In this document: piece by piece, positions 34,255 to 43,125 of the stretch
How the letters are laid out: every line of letters begins with the position of its first letter
Position numbering within the stretch: the stretch's first letter is position 1
Assembly (NCBI GenBank): GCA_023667165.1
Contig: JAMPAO010000007.1
Coordinates: 1-53,842, forward strand
Source: Ruminococcus sp.
Lineage (GTDB): Bacteria; Bacillota; Clostridia; Oscillospirales; Ruminococcaceae
DNA: 53,842 nt
Direction: 5' to 3'
Notes under the pieces: model-generated
The model's input: the letters and a program-made list of their open reading frames with translations, nothing else
What the model was told of the DNA's origin: nothing
The model's database searches: none
Program-made: the position numbers and the translations under genes

Positions 34255-35100
34255 ATGATACTGCCCGATTTTTACGTTGACGATATAATAAAAAGAGCCT
34301 TGCAGGAGGATATTAACTATATTGATCTGGCGACCGACCTGCTTATCCCCGAGGAGGATATCTCCTCTGCGGAATTTGTTTCCAAAGCAGAGGGCGTTCT
34401 TGCGGGAATCGACTGCGCTCTCAGAGTGTTCACATTTATTGACGGCAATGTGAAATGCGAGATATTCATTCACGACGGCGAAAAGGTGAAAAAGGGCGAT
34501 ATTATCGCAAAGGTCACCGGAAGAACGCGGAGCATTCTTAAAGCCGAGCGCACCTCTCTTAATATTTTACAGCATATGTCGGGAGTGGCAACGGCGGCAA
34601 ACCGCCTTGTGACCGCCTGCGAGGGTACGAAAGCCTCCATCGCCGACACACGAAAGACCCTGCCCGGACTTAGGGCGCTGGAAAAATATGCGGTCATGGC
34701 GGGAGGAGGAAAAAACCACCGTTTCAACCTCTCCGACGCCGCCATGCTCAAGGATAATCACATCGACGCTTACGGCGGTATCGCTCCCGCGGTAAACGCC
34801 CTGCGTGAGAAGATAGGACATATGGCAAAGATAGAGGTGGAGGTCAGAAACAAAGAAGAGCTGCTGGAGGCTCTTGAATGCAAATGCGACGTTATAATGC
34901 TCGATAACATGACCCCCGCGCAGATGAAAGAGTGCGTTGAGATAACAGGCGGCAGAGCCTTGCTTGAAGCCTCGGGCAATATCGACACAGACACCGTAAG
35001 AGCCGCTGCGGAAACGGGAGTTGACATCATTTCCTCGGGAGCGGTGACCCATTCGGTAAAGGCATTTGACATTTCCCTTAAAATAAAGGCGAAAAAGTGA
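34255..35100 (+). CDS. nadC: Nicotinate-nucleotide pyrophosphorylase (quinolinate phosphoribosyltransferase)
   Basis: The 281-residue enzyme joins quinolinate and PRPP to make nicotinate mononucleotide in de novo NAD synthesis. Motifs: LLQED-like ALQEDINYIDLATD near the start, DTRKTLPGLRALEKYAV, GGGKNHRFNLSD, and LEASGNID near the C-terminus. The length is standard. It lies 21 nt after the lipoprotein gene. Clostridia usually group nadA-nadB-nadC; nadA and nadB are absent here. Confidence 0.95.
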   Translation: MILPDFYVDDIIKRALQEDINYIDLATDLLIPEEDISSAEFVSKAEGVLAGIDCALRVFTFIDGNVKCEIFIHDGEKVKKGDIIAKVTGRTRSILKAERTSLNILQHMSGVATAANRLVTACEGTKASIADTRKTLPGLRALEKYAVMAGGGKNHRFNLSDAAMLKDNHIDAYGGIAPAVNALREKIGHMAKIEVEVRNKEELLEALECKCDVIMLDNMTPAQMKECVEITGGRALLEASGNIDTDTVRAAAETGVDIISSGAVTHSVKAFDISLKIKAKK

Positions 35101-35101
35101 T

Positions 35102-35461
35102 ATGGATATTATTGACAGGCTGAAAAGCGTCTGCACTGCCGTATGGGAAAAGGTCATAGATTATTACAGCTTTGTCCCCTTTTCGCATATAATAATATTA
35201 AACCTGACCGTACCGCTTATTATCCGAATAATTCTGATAAACTTGAAAATAGGCACACTGTTTATATATATTGCCGCAAATGTCCTGTTTTTTCTGTACC
35301 GTATGAAAAATACAGACATGACGGTTCGGAGGATAAGCGGCAGGGAAACGGCAAAAAGGCTTGCTATAACCGCCGTTTCGGCTATGGCGATGTATTACTT
35401 TATCGCTACAGTATGTCTTATATATTTAATTTTTCATCTGTCCGAGCTGTTCCCGTTCTGA
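35102..35461 (+). CDS. Small membrane protein of unknown function
   Basis: The 119-residue protein has two to three hydrophobic helices (about 26-47, 49-66 and 88-113) separated by a basic loop (RMKNTDMTVRRISGRETAKR). The start ATG 35102 lies one base after the nadC stop, so the two genes are translationally coupled. I do not recognise a family. Confidence 0.7.
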   Translation: MDIIDRLKSVCTAVWEKVIDYYSFVPFSHIIILNLTVPLIIRIILINLKIGTLFIYIAANVLFFLYRMKNTDMTVRRISGRETAKRLAITAVSAMAMYYFIATVCLIYLIFHLSELFPF

Positions 35462-35506
35462 TACCAAATAAAATTTTTTTACGGCTTGCAAGGAGGTCTT
35501 ACCATA

Positions 35507-36115
35507 ATGAAAGGAACAACATTTGTATATCCCGTGCAGGATAATCTGTACATCAACCTAACGAACCGCTGTCCCTGCCGCTGTACGTTCTGTATAAGAC
35601 AAAACGGCGACGGAGCATACGGCAGCGGCAGCCTTTGGCTTGAAAGAGAGCCGGAATGCGAAGAGATCCTTGCGGAATTTGACAAATACGATATGACAAA
35701 GGTAAAGGAAATTGTTTTCTGCGGCTACGGCGAGCCTATGGAAAGGGCGGAGGACGCTGCGTTTATCGGAAAGGAACTGAAAAAGCGTTACCCCGACAAA
35801 AAAATACGTCTGAACACCAACGGACTTTCCGATAAGATACACGGCAAACCCACGGCGCAGTTGCTTGAGGGAGCGGTTGACATAGTTTCCGTGTCCCTTA
35901 ACCAGTGCGACAGGGAAAAGTACAACGCCGTTACACGTCCCAAGTGGGAGGACAGCTTTGACAGTATGCTTAAATTCGCCGCCGACTGCAAAAACTACGT
36001 TCCCTCGGTAATGCTCACCATAGTCGACGTTATCCCGAAAGAGGACATGGAAAGCTGCAAACGCCTGGCGGACAGCATAGGGGTATATCTCAGGATACGG
36101 AAATATGAGGAATGA
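35507..36115 (+). CDS. Radical SAM protein, TatD-linked type
   Basis: The 202-residue protein carries the radical SAM cluster motif C22-x3-C26-x2-C29 (RCPCRCTFC) and the short TIM-barrel body (EIVFCGYGEPMER, IRLNTNGLSD, VSVSLNQCDREKYN). This matches the small family often encoded next to, or fused with, TatD nuclease; no tatD is in the window. The substrate is not known. ATG 35507 follows AAGGAGG. It belongs to the nadC run of genes. Confidence 0.85.
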   Translation: MKGTTFVYPVQDNLYINLTNRCPCRCTFCIRQNGDGAYGSGSLWLEREPECEEILAEFDKYDMTKVKEIVFCGYGEPMERAEDAAFIGKELKKRYPDKKIRLNTNGLSDKIHGKPTAQLLEGAVDIVSVSLNQCDREKYNAVTRPKWEDSFDSMLKFAADCKNYVPSVMLTIVDVIPKEDMESCKRLADSIGVYLRIRKYEE

Positions 36116-36173
36116 CTGTAAGATCAATGCAGGTTCATTTAACGAAAATACTATTATAAAGGAGAGCATACAA

Positions 36174-37193
36174 ATGGCAAATGATATTTACGCAAGAAAA
36201 GCCATACACAAAGGCGCAGAGGTAACGGAGCTTGCAGCCGCGGGATACTATGCCGCAGTCGCCCACGGACTGGGGTCGAACGTGCTTCGGTTCAGGGACG
36301 AAAAGCGGGGAATGGAGATATTCCGCTACAACGGCAGCGTTTCCATGGGAGAGATAATGAACGCTCCCGAGATTTGGGGACTGCCGACACTCTTCCTCCC
36401 CAACCGCTTTGAAAAGGCTATCATAAAGACCTCCGACGCCGTATACCGTTTCCCCGTAAACGAGGAGCGTTTCGGCAACCATCTCCACGGATTTATACAG
36501 AAAAGAGCCTACACCGTCAAGGAAATGGCGGCGGACAGGAAAAAAGCATATGTGGTAAACGAATATGTCTACGACGAGCATGATTTCTTTTTTAACTGCT
36601 TCCCCGTAAAATTTACCGTGCAGATAAGGATAGAGCTTTCCGACAAAGGTCTTTCACATACCGTCACACTGGTAAATAATTCCGACAAAATGCTGCCTGT
36701 ATCCATAGCCACCCACACCACCATCAACGCCCCGTTTGTTGACGGCGGTTTGCAGGAAAATATCAGACTGTCCGTGCCTGTAAAGGAGCATATCCTCTTT
36801 AACAAGACCAAATGGCTTCCCACGGGCAAACGTGCAAAGCTCACCGATTACGATAAAAAGTACCTGGACGGCACCTGCCCCGTGCTGCGGGACATCTGCA
36901 ACGATATGTACACCGGCGGCGAGCTCACCCTTGATGGCAAGCCCTTCCGCGGCACTGTTATGACCGATACGGCAAGCGGCAAGACCGTCTGCAACGAGGT
37001 AGACGAACACTATAAATTCTGGATAATCTGGAATCACGAGGGATTTATGAACTATTTCTGCCCCGAACCCATGACCGCCCAGGTAAACGCGCCCAATCTT
37101 GATATGCCCGCCGAGGAAAGCGGATACGAGGAGCTTGCTCCCGGCAAGACCTACACCGCCTCTCAGCGTTTCTTCACTGCCGAGATACGGTAA
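36174..37193 (+). CDS. Aldose 1-epimerase (galactose mutarotase) family protein
   Basis: The 339-residue beta-sandwich protein resembles aldose epimerases (GFIQKRAYTV, LVNNSDKMLPVSIATHTTIN, FWIIWNHEGFMNYFCPEPMT). Known members interconvert the alpha and beta anomers of hexoses. The motif order fits the family, but the active-site histidine pair (GNHLHGFI; about 103-109, and ATHTTIN) is only partly like GalM, so its substrate is open. GGAGAG precedes ATG 36174. Confidence 0.75.
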   Translation: MANDIYARKAIHKGAEVTELAAAGYYAAVAHGLGSNVLRFRDEKRGMEIFRYNGSVSMGEIMNAPEIWGLPTLFLPNRFEKAIIKTSDAVYRFPVNEERFGNHLHGFIQKRAYTVKEMAADRKKAYVVNEYVYDEHDFFFNCFPVKFTVQIRIELSDKGLSHTVTLVNNSDKMLPVSIATHTTINAPFVDGGLQENIRLSVPVKEHILFNKTKWLPTGKRAKLTDYDKKYLDGTCPVLRDICNDMYTGGELTLDGKPFRGTVMTDTASGKTVCNEVDEHYKFWIIWNHEGFMNYFCPEPMTAQVNAPNLDMPAEESGYEELAPGKTYTASQRFFTAEIR

Positions 37194-37292
37194 CGCCTCA
37201 GCCGTTCTGTTCACGGCTTTAAGCATACTCATTGTCGGAAATCCGACGGCTTTGAAGGTTGATTTGCGCTCACTTTTCCGATATTGCGATAT

Positions 37293-37373
37293 CCTGCCTG
37301 CGGTCACGGCAGGAGAAAAATTAGAGCGTGTTCATATAGGAAGCGACTCACATCAGCTTTATGCGAACACGCT
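37293..37373. repeat. Two hairpins in the gap before the zinc-ribbon gene
   Basis: CCTGCC / GGCAGG (37293-37313) followed by AGAAAAATT looks like a weak terminator for the epimerase gene. The 9-bp inverted repeat AGCGTGTTC / GAACACGCT (37325-37373) lies behind it and encloses 31 bp. Confidence 0.5.
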
Positions 37374-37420
37374 GCGGATCGGCAATTTCCCAATGAAAGT
37401 TTTTGGAGGACAATGTTAAA

Positions 37421-38566
37421 ATGGCAAATTGTATTAACTGCGGCGCGGAGCTGAATGATAACAGCCGCTTCTGCCCCGAATGCGGAACTCCCGTCGAAAA
37501 AAAGGATCCCCCCGCTCCTGCGGATAAACCGGAGGAGATGATCTTCGTTGAAGGTTCCGTAAAAATAGGCTCGAAGCCCTCTCCGGCAGATCTTGAAGCG
37601 CCGTCGGACAATGAGAGCAGCGAGCCGCCCGAAAATAACGCCGCGCCTGAGGATAATACCTCCGAACCCATCGGCGGTACCGCAGACGCCCCTGCCGAGG
37701 ATATCCCCGAAGAAGCCTCCGCAGAGATCATTTCGTCCGAAAGATCCGCCGCTGCGGCAGATAAACCCAACGCGGAGGAGGATATCGCGTCTTCCGAAAG
37801 CGCCCCCGTTACCTCAGCCGTTTCGGAGGATATACCCAAAAATTCCAAAAAGCGCTATGTTATCATCTACATAGTAACAGCCGCCGTACTGATCGCGGCT
37901 GGATTTGCGCTGATGTCCCTGTCCGGACAAGACGGCTCGGATGATCCCGGATCGGACGTTCTGCCGACAATAGTCGAACATAAAACCACAACCGAAGCCG
38001 GCAACGAAACGGAAGTCACGGAAACGGGAACCGAAGCGGAAACGTTCCCGAACGAGGAAACGGAAATACCGGAAACCGAAACCGAAATCAATATCTCCGC
38101 CGAGGAAACAGCCGAAACGGAAGAAACGGAGGAAACGTGGCCGAACGAGGAAATATCGGAAACCGAACCCGCCGTCCCCAAAACAGCGGAGGATCTGGCA
38201 GCAGGCATAGTGATAGAACCGGATCATAAGCCTGCGGCGGACGGCGAAATCTCCGCAGAGATATCCCTTGCGGACAGCGGAATTTCCTCCGATATCCTCA
38301 CAGGCAGCGAGCTTATCATAGCGGAATTCACCTTGGAAGCCGAGGAGCTTAACGGCGCGCCGGTAATAATGCTCATCGAAATAAACGGCGATCGTATCGA
38401 AGTGTCCCCGTCGGACACCTCGGATAATATGGCAGTCTTTGAATATGCCAATATGACGGCAGCCGCGGCGGAACGCGGCTTCACGGCGGAGGATATAGAC
38501 AATATAGCCTTTGCCGCAAGCAATACCGCGGCGGACGTGTATTCCGTGACCGTCATGGCAGGCTGA
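37421..38566 (+). CDS. Zinc-ribbon membrane protein with acidic repeat linker
   Basis: The 381-residue protein begins with a zinc ribbon (C4, C7, C18, C21: MANCINCGAE, FCPECGTP). A disordered acidic stretch follows, then one membrane helix (about 148-168, YVIIYIVTAAVLIAAGFALM), a Thr/Glu repeat linker (TETEV, ETEI and EETE units, about 190-245) and a C-terminal beta domain (about 265-381). The zinc ribbon should be in the cytoplasm and the C-terminal domain outside. ATG 37421 lies 10 nt after GGAGGA. No named family. Confidence 0.75.
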   Translation: MANCINCGAELNDNSRFCPECGTPVEKKDPPAPADKPEEMIFVEGSVKIGSKPSPADLEAPSDNESSEPPENNAAPEDNTSEPIGGTADAPAEDIPEEASAEIISSERSAAAADKPNAEEDIASSESAPVTSAVSEDIPKNSKKRYVIIYIVTAAVLIAAGFALMSLSGQDGSDDPGSDVLPTIVEHKTTTEAGNETEVTETGTEAETFPNEETEIPETETEINISAEETAETEETEETWPNEEISETEPAVPKTAEDLAAGIVIEPDHKPAADGEISAEISLADSGISSDILTGSELIIAEFTLEAEELNGAPVIMLIEINGDRIEVSPSDTSDNMAVFEYANMTAAAAERGFTAEDIDNIAFAASNTAADVYSVTVMAG

Positions 38567-38637
38567 CCTGCTGCGGCTCTCCGCAGATATCCGTTTCATA
38601 TCCCGCAAAAAATATACATTATTAAGGAGTAGTAACC

Positions 38638-39399
38638 ATGGACTTTTCTAAGCTTAATTTCGGAGTGGACGGCGACAGCATAACCGCATGGGAGCAGTGG
38701 TCGTATCACGTATACAAGGAACTGGGATTTGCTTCCCACTATAACGTTGCTGTGGGCAGCGCAGTATGGTATAAAAGGAAAATAGACTGTCCAAAGGGCA
38801 GCGTAGTCACTCAGAATTATACCGATCCCGATTTTGCGGGCATAAGCGACGGCTGGGAGGAAACGGACGATCTGACCGAGCTGCAAAAAAGAGCCAACAA
38901 CTGCGCCGTAGTCCATACTCAGCGGTTCATATACGACGTAAAGAACGGCAAAGCTCCCGTTCCCGATCTGTTCGCCTTCGCTCTGGGTACCAACGACAGC
39001 CTCGACTGTCTGGGAGATCCCGCCAAGGCTCTTTCGGGAAAGGAGCTTGAGGGAAATAACAGCATAGACCTGTTTACCGAGGCAGGGGCGGCAAGGTGGT
39101 GCATACAGCGTATCGCGGAGGAATATCCGGAATGCCGCGTGTTTGTTTTGACGCCCATTCAGGCGGCTGACCCCGATCATAACCGCAAAACCGAAAAGGT
39201 CATAGAAAATCTCCGCGCAGTGGCAGGAGGAATGTCCGCGCAGATAATCGACTGCTATCACGGCTGCGGCATATGCGAAAAATTCGAGGTCATGGGCGGC
39301 GCGGGCAGATACCTGCGGGACGGACTTCATCCCGACGTTCCCGGTCAGACCCGCCAGGGCAGATTTGCGGCAAAGGAAATAAGAAACAATCTTTATTGA
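38638..39399 (+). CDS. SGNH/GDSL hydrolase (esterase family)
   Basis: The 253-residue protein has the SGNH blocks: GDSIT with Ser14, a Gly in VAVGSAVW, the Asn block GTNDS, and the C-terminal DGLHPD carrying the catalytic Asp and His. There is no signal peptide, so it acts in the cytoplasm. Substrates in this superfamily are acetylated sugars or lipids; this one is not determined. AAGGAG precedes ATG 38638. Confidence 0.88.
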   Translation: MDFSKLNFGVDGDSITAWEQWSYHVYKELGFASHYNVAVGSAVWYKRKIDCPKGSVVTQNYTDPDFAGISDGWEETDDLTELQKRANNCAVVHTQRFIYDVKNGKAPVPDLFAFALGTNDSLDCLGDPAKALSGKELEGNNSIDLFTEAGAARWCIQRIAEEYPECRVFVLTPIQAADPDHNRKTEKVIENLRAVAGGMSAQIIDCYHGCGICEKFEVMGGAGRYLRDGLHPDVPGQTRQGRFAAKEIRNNLY

Positions 39400-39460
39400 G
39401 TTTACCGCGCAATATGCCGAACAGGCTCTAAAATTAAAAAATAAAAATCCGAAATTACCA

Positions 39461-39489
39461 TTGCCATTTATAAGGAAATATGGTATAAT
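39461..39489 (+). promoter_or_regulatory. Promoter of the phosphohexomutase gene
   Basis: TTGCCA (39461-39466), 17 bp, TATAAT (39484-39489), with an extended TGG. Confidence 0.75.
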
Positions 39490-39566
39490 TATCTTATACA
39501 CCGTAAAATGACGGATTTACGGAACCCTATGTTATAACAGATCAAAAAATTATGAGGTGATGTTTA

Positions 39567-41282
39567 ATGAACGAAAAGGAGCTTTATTCACTTTGGTGCG
39601 AAAAAGCAACGGACGATCCCGATCTTCAGACGGAGCTCAAAAGCATTGCGGGCGACGATGAAGCCATAAAGGACAGATTTTACCGCGATCTGGAGTTCGG
39701 CACGGGAGGACTCAGAGGAGTTATAGGCGCAGGCGCGTACAGAATGAACGTGTATACCGTAAGGCGCGCAACGCAGGGTCTGGCAGACTATGTAAACGAA
39801 GCGTTTACCGAGCCGTCCGTGGCGATCTCCTATGACAGCCGGATCAAGTCGGACGTTTTCGCAAAGGAAGCAGCCTCGGTACTGGCAGCAAACGGCATCA
39901 AGGTGCATATCTATACCGAGCTTATGCCCACCCCCATGCTTTCCTACGCAGTAAGAAACCTGAAATGCAGCGCAGGCATTATGATAACCGCCTCCCATAA
40001 CCCCGCCAAGTACAACGGCTACAAGGTCTACGGAGCGGACGGCTGCCAGCTCACCCTGGGAGCGGCGGAGATAGTGCTTAAAAATATCAACAAGGTCCCC
40101 ATGTTCGACGGAGCGAAGCTGATAAAATACGACGACGGCGTTTCCGACGGACGGATCGAATATATCCCCCAGTCGGTGATAGACAGCTATCTCGACGAGG
40201 TGTACAAGCAGGGCATACACACCGATCTTGTAAAGTCTAGCGGTCTTAAAGTGGTATATACCCCCCTCAACGGCACGGGCAACAAGCCTGTAAGAGCGAT
40301 ACTTAAAAAGATCGGCATTGAAGAGGTAACGGTCGTTCCCGAGCAGGAATATCCCGACGGCACATTCAAGACCTGTCCTTTCCCCAATCCGGAGATAAAG
40401 GAGGCGCTGGATCTGGGTCTGAAGCTCTGCGAGAGCGTAAAACCCGATCTGCTCCTTGCCACCGACCCCGACGCGGACCGCGTAGGCATTGCCGTACCTT
40501 CTGATAACGGCTATGTGCTGTTCACCGGAAACGAGGTGGGCGCGCTGCTGCTGGAATACATCTGCTCCGAGCGCACAAAGCTGGGCACCATGCCCGAAGA
40601 GCCGGTGGCGGTAAAGACGATCGTTACCACCGATATCGCGGCAAAGATCGCCGAGGAATACGGCGTTAAGCTGATAGAGGTGCTCACAGGCTTCAAGTTC
40701 ATCGGCGAGCAGATAGGATTCCTGGAGGATAAGGGTCAGGAGGATAATTACGTATTCGGCTTTGAGGAAAGCTACGGTTATCTGGCAGGTTCTTATGTAA
40801 GGGACAAGGACGCGGTAGTGGCGTCAATGCTCATCTGCGAAATGGCGGCATTCTACCGCACCAAGGGAATTTCCCTGCTTCAGGCGCGGGAGAATATGTA
40901 TAAAAAGTACGGAGTATACGTTCATACTCAGTCCTCTTTCGTATGCGAGGGCGCAAGCGGCATGGAGAGAATGAAGGAAATAATGTCCTCCCTGCGCACA
41001 AATACGCCCAAGACCATCGGAGGCTATACGGTAACGAGATTTGAGGATTACGCGGCAAGCACCTCCGTCGATACCGCCACGGGAGCCAAAACAATGCTTA
41101 CCCTGCCCAAATCCGACGTTCTTACCTTCAAGCTCACGGACGGCGCGGGAGTAATAATCCGTCCCTCCGGTACGGAGCCTAAGATAAAAGCATACTATAC
41201 CACTACGGGAGCCACAAAGGAAGAAGCCGCGGCGGCGGAAAAGACCATTTCGGCTGATTTCTCCAAAATACTCGGATTCTAA
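39567..41282 (+). CDS. pgcA: Alpha-phosphoglucomutase / phosphomannomutase
   Basis: The 571-residue enzyme of the alpha-D-phosphohexomutase superfamily moves phosphate between C1 and C6 of glucose (or mannose). All four signatures are visible: phosphoserine loop MITASHNPAKYNGYK, metal loop ATDPDADRVG, sugar loop FEESYGYL and phosphate loop RPSGTEPKIKA. The length fits the long Firmicutes PgcA type. It supplies glucose 1-phosphate for wall polymers and glycogen. It has its own promoter and a strong terminator. Confidence 0.93.
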   Translation: MNEKELYSLWCEKATDDPDLQTELKSIAGDDEAIKDRFYRDLEFGTGGLRGVIGAGAYRMNVYTVRRATQGLADYVNEAFTEPSVAISYDSRIKSDVFAKEAASVLAANGIKVHIYTELMPTPMLSYAVRNLKCSAGIMITASHNPAKYNGYKVYGADGCQLTLGAAEIVLKNINKVPMFDGAKLIKYDDGVSDGRIEYIPQSVIDSYLDEVYKQGIHTDLVKSSGLKVVYTPLNGTGNKPVRAILKKIGIEEVTVVPEQEYPDGTFKTCPFPNPEIKEALDLGLKLCESVKPDLLLATDPDADRVGIAVPSDNGYVLFTGNEVGALLLEYICSERTKLGTMPEEPVAVKTIVTTDIAAKIAEEYGVKLIEVLTGFKFIGEQIGFLEDKGQEDNYVFGFEESYGYLAGSYVRDKDAVVASMLICEMAAFYRTKGISLLQARENMYKKYGVYVHTQSSFVCEGASGMERMKEIMSSLRTNTPKTIGGYTVTRFEDYAASTSVDTATGAKTMLTLPKSDVLTFKLTDGAGVIIRPSGTEPKIKAYYTTTGATKEEAAAAEKTISADFSKILGF

Positions 41283-41305
41283 GCGGATAACGCGGCAATA
41301 TCTTT

Positions 41306-41345
41306 CGCCGTACAAAGCCATGAGCTTTGTACGGCGGTTTTATTA
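41306..41345 (+). terminator. Terminator after pgcA
   Basis: CGCCGTACAAAGC / GCTTTGTACGGCG stem followed by GTTTTATT. Confidence 0.85.
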
Positions 41346-41448
41346 TACCGTACCGATTCATGTTCTGCCTGTCTTGACGGAGTTGAATTTTCCGAAACGA
41401 CAGCTTTGGAAAAATTCAATACGCCGCCCATATATTTTTAAAAAAATC

Positions 41449-41477
41449 TTGACAAAGCAGCCGTATTGATGTATAAT
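41449..41477 (+). promoter_or_regulatory. Promoter of the EpsG-like operon
   Basis: TTGACA (41449-41454), 17 bp, TATAAT (41472-41477). Confidence 0.85.
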
Positions 41478-41498
41478 TATTTGTAAGGTGAATTTGAC

Positions 41499-42605
41499 AT
41501 GACCGTATATCTGATTTTGCTTTCGATCGCCTTGGCGGGGATACCCCTGTGCGGTCTGAACGGCGTGAGCAAGGGAAAAAAGCAGCTTGCTTACTGGATA
41601 ATATGCGCAGCGGTCTTTACCGTTGTTTCGGCTGTAAGATTCAGCGTAGGTCATGATTATAACCTGTATGCGTCATGGTTCTACGATCTGAACTTTACCG
41701 ATTATGAAGAAATGGGCGCATGGAGGCGGGAAAAAGGACTGCTGCTTGCTTTTAAGGCGCTCAACAGCATTACTCCCGATTACGGGTATGCGTTTATCCT
41801 CATTTCCCTTATGATATATCCCCCTCTTATGGTTCTGCTTTGGAAGCAGTCGTCAAATCTGTGGGTCAGTATGACTGCATTCCTCGGAATGGGGATATTT
41901 TTTAATTCGCTCAACTTTATGGCTCAGTTTATTGCGGCAGTTATCTGCGGATTTGCCTTTGATTATCTCAGAAAAGGTTGTTTATGGCGGTTTGCCGTGC
42001 TGGTGATACTTGGCTGCGCCTTTCACAAATCAGCCTTCATACTGCTGCCCTGCGCGCTTTTCCGCTGCGTAAGGTGTTCTAAAAAAACGCTGGCGGCGGC
42101 TCTGGGTCTGACGGCGGTTCTTTACGTTTTTTCGGACGATTTGATCGGATTTTTCACAAAATACATCTACACAAACTACGACATGCAGACAAGCCGTGAA
42201 ATGTCGGCGGGACTTTCTCCCATATACTGCGTGATGTTCGGGATCGTCTTTCTGACGGGATTTCTTCTGCGGGATCGCATGGACTGCAGTGAAGAAAAGA
42301 CCGGTATAATGCTGTGGAGTTCCTTTGCGGCGTTCTTTTTTGAGCTTATGGGAACAAAACACGGGGTAATATCGAGATTTGCACTGCTGTTTTTCATCCC
42401 CGGAACGCTGCTGCTGATACCCGAGATCTTTAATACCGCATTGAAGCTCGTTAAGGGCGGAAAAGCCGGAAAAGCGGCTGTAACGGCGGCATTCGCCGTG
42501 CTTATGTGCGTAAACTGCGGCGTTTTGCTTTCCCGCAATTATAACGGCGTTGTTCCCTATAATACGGTATTTTCTTCGGAGGGGGGCGCCGCTTACGGAA
42601 GATAA
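41499..42605 (+). CDS. EpsG family membrane protein (polysaccharide polymerase-like)
   Basis: The 368-residue protein has about ten membrane helices and the EpsG-type sequence around VRFSVGHDYNLYASWF (near 48-63) and FHKSAFILLP. EpsG proteins are thought to polymerise exopolysaccharide repeat units at the membrane, like Wzy. No glycosyltransferase genes surround it, though a Wzx-like flippase lies at 50941-52377. AAGGTG precedes ATG 41499. The end of the gene overlaps the possible start of the next gene. Confidence 0.8.
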   Translation: MTVYLILLSIALAGIPLCGLNGVSKGKKQLAYWIICAAVFTVVSAVRFSVGHDYNLYASWFYDLNFTDYEEMGAWRREKGLLLAFKALNSITPDYGYAFILISLMIYPPLMVLLWKQSSNLWVSMTAFLGMGIFFNSLNFMAQFIAAVICGFAFDYLRKGCLWRFAVLVILGCAFHKSAFILLPCALFRCVRCSKKTLAAALGLTAVLYVFSDDLIGFFTKYIYTNYDMQTSREMSAGLSPIYCVMFGIVFLTGFLLRDRMDCSEEKTGIMLWSSFAAFFFELMGTKHGVISRFALLFFIPGTLLLIPEIFNTALKLVKGGKAGKAAVTAAFAVLMCVNCGVLLSRNYNGVVPYNTVFSSEGGAAYGR

Positions 42606-43107
42606 AGCAAAAAAAGGTTTTTATCAGTCGGGAGTATGGGAGGATCTGATCCTCTGCGTCGGGACATCGTATTTTACGGCGGCGTTCAACAGCGATTTTT
42701 ATCTGCCCGACGGACTGATGAACGCAGTCAGGATCGCCGCATTCTGCATAATGGCTGTCTGCTGGTGGTGGCTGTCGTTTTTCAACGGACTTCGCAAAAG
42801 GAAGTTTTTCGCCGTTATGGCGGGGATATTTCATCTGGCGCCGCCTCTGTGGACTGTCACCGCAGGCAGGCTGAGAGCGGTAAAATTCAGCGACGCCGGC
42901 ATTCTTGCGGGGGAAATATCAAATATAATATCAAGGCTTCCCTATATACAGCTTGAAAATGCGTCGGGGTTCAACGGAATGCTTTTTTCCGCCGCAATGG
43001 CGGTCATATGTCTTATGCTTTTTACAGCGGGATATATTTATACCCGTACACTGTACGGGGAACTTACCGAACATTCTATTCTCGGCAGCGACGAGAAAGA
43101 AAACTGA
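42550..43107 (+). CDS. Membrane protein of unknown function, start uncertain
   Basis: The reading frame encodes up to 185 residues with about four hydrophobic helices (WEDLILCVGTSYFTAAF, AAFCIMAVCWWWLSFF, FFAVMAGIFHLAPPLW, MAVICLMLFTAGYIY). The only conventional early start is TTG 42550, which has no ribosome site. A strong site CGGAGGGGGG (42577-42586) instead points to codons at 42592 (CTT) or 42595 (ACG). A rare start codon, or coupling to the epsG stop at 42603, would explain this. No family recognised. Confidence 0.6.
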   Translation: MFPIIRYFLRRGAPLTEDKAKKGFYQSGVWEDLILCVGTSYFTAAFNSDFYLPDGLMNAVRIAAFCIMAVCWWWLSFFNGLRKRKFFAVMAGIFHLAPPLWTVTAGRLRAVKFSDAGILAGEISNIISRLPYIQLENASGFNGMLFSAAMAVICLMLFTAGYIYTRTLYGELTEHSILGSDEKEN

Positions 43108-43125
43108 AAGGATTGGTTAGTTAAT

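Noticed and set aside
33445..34473. 342-codon open frame on the minus strand
   Set aside because: It crosses the lipoprotein and nadC genes in antisense and lacks a ribosome site.
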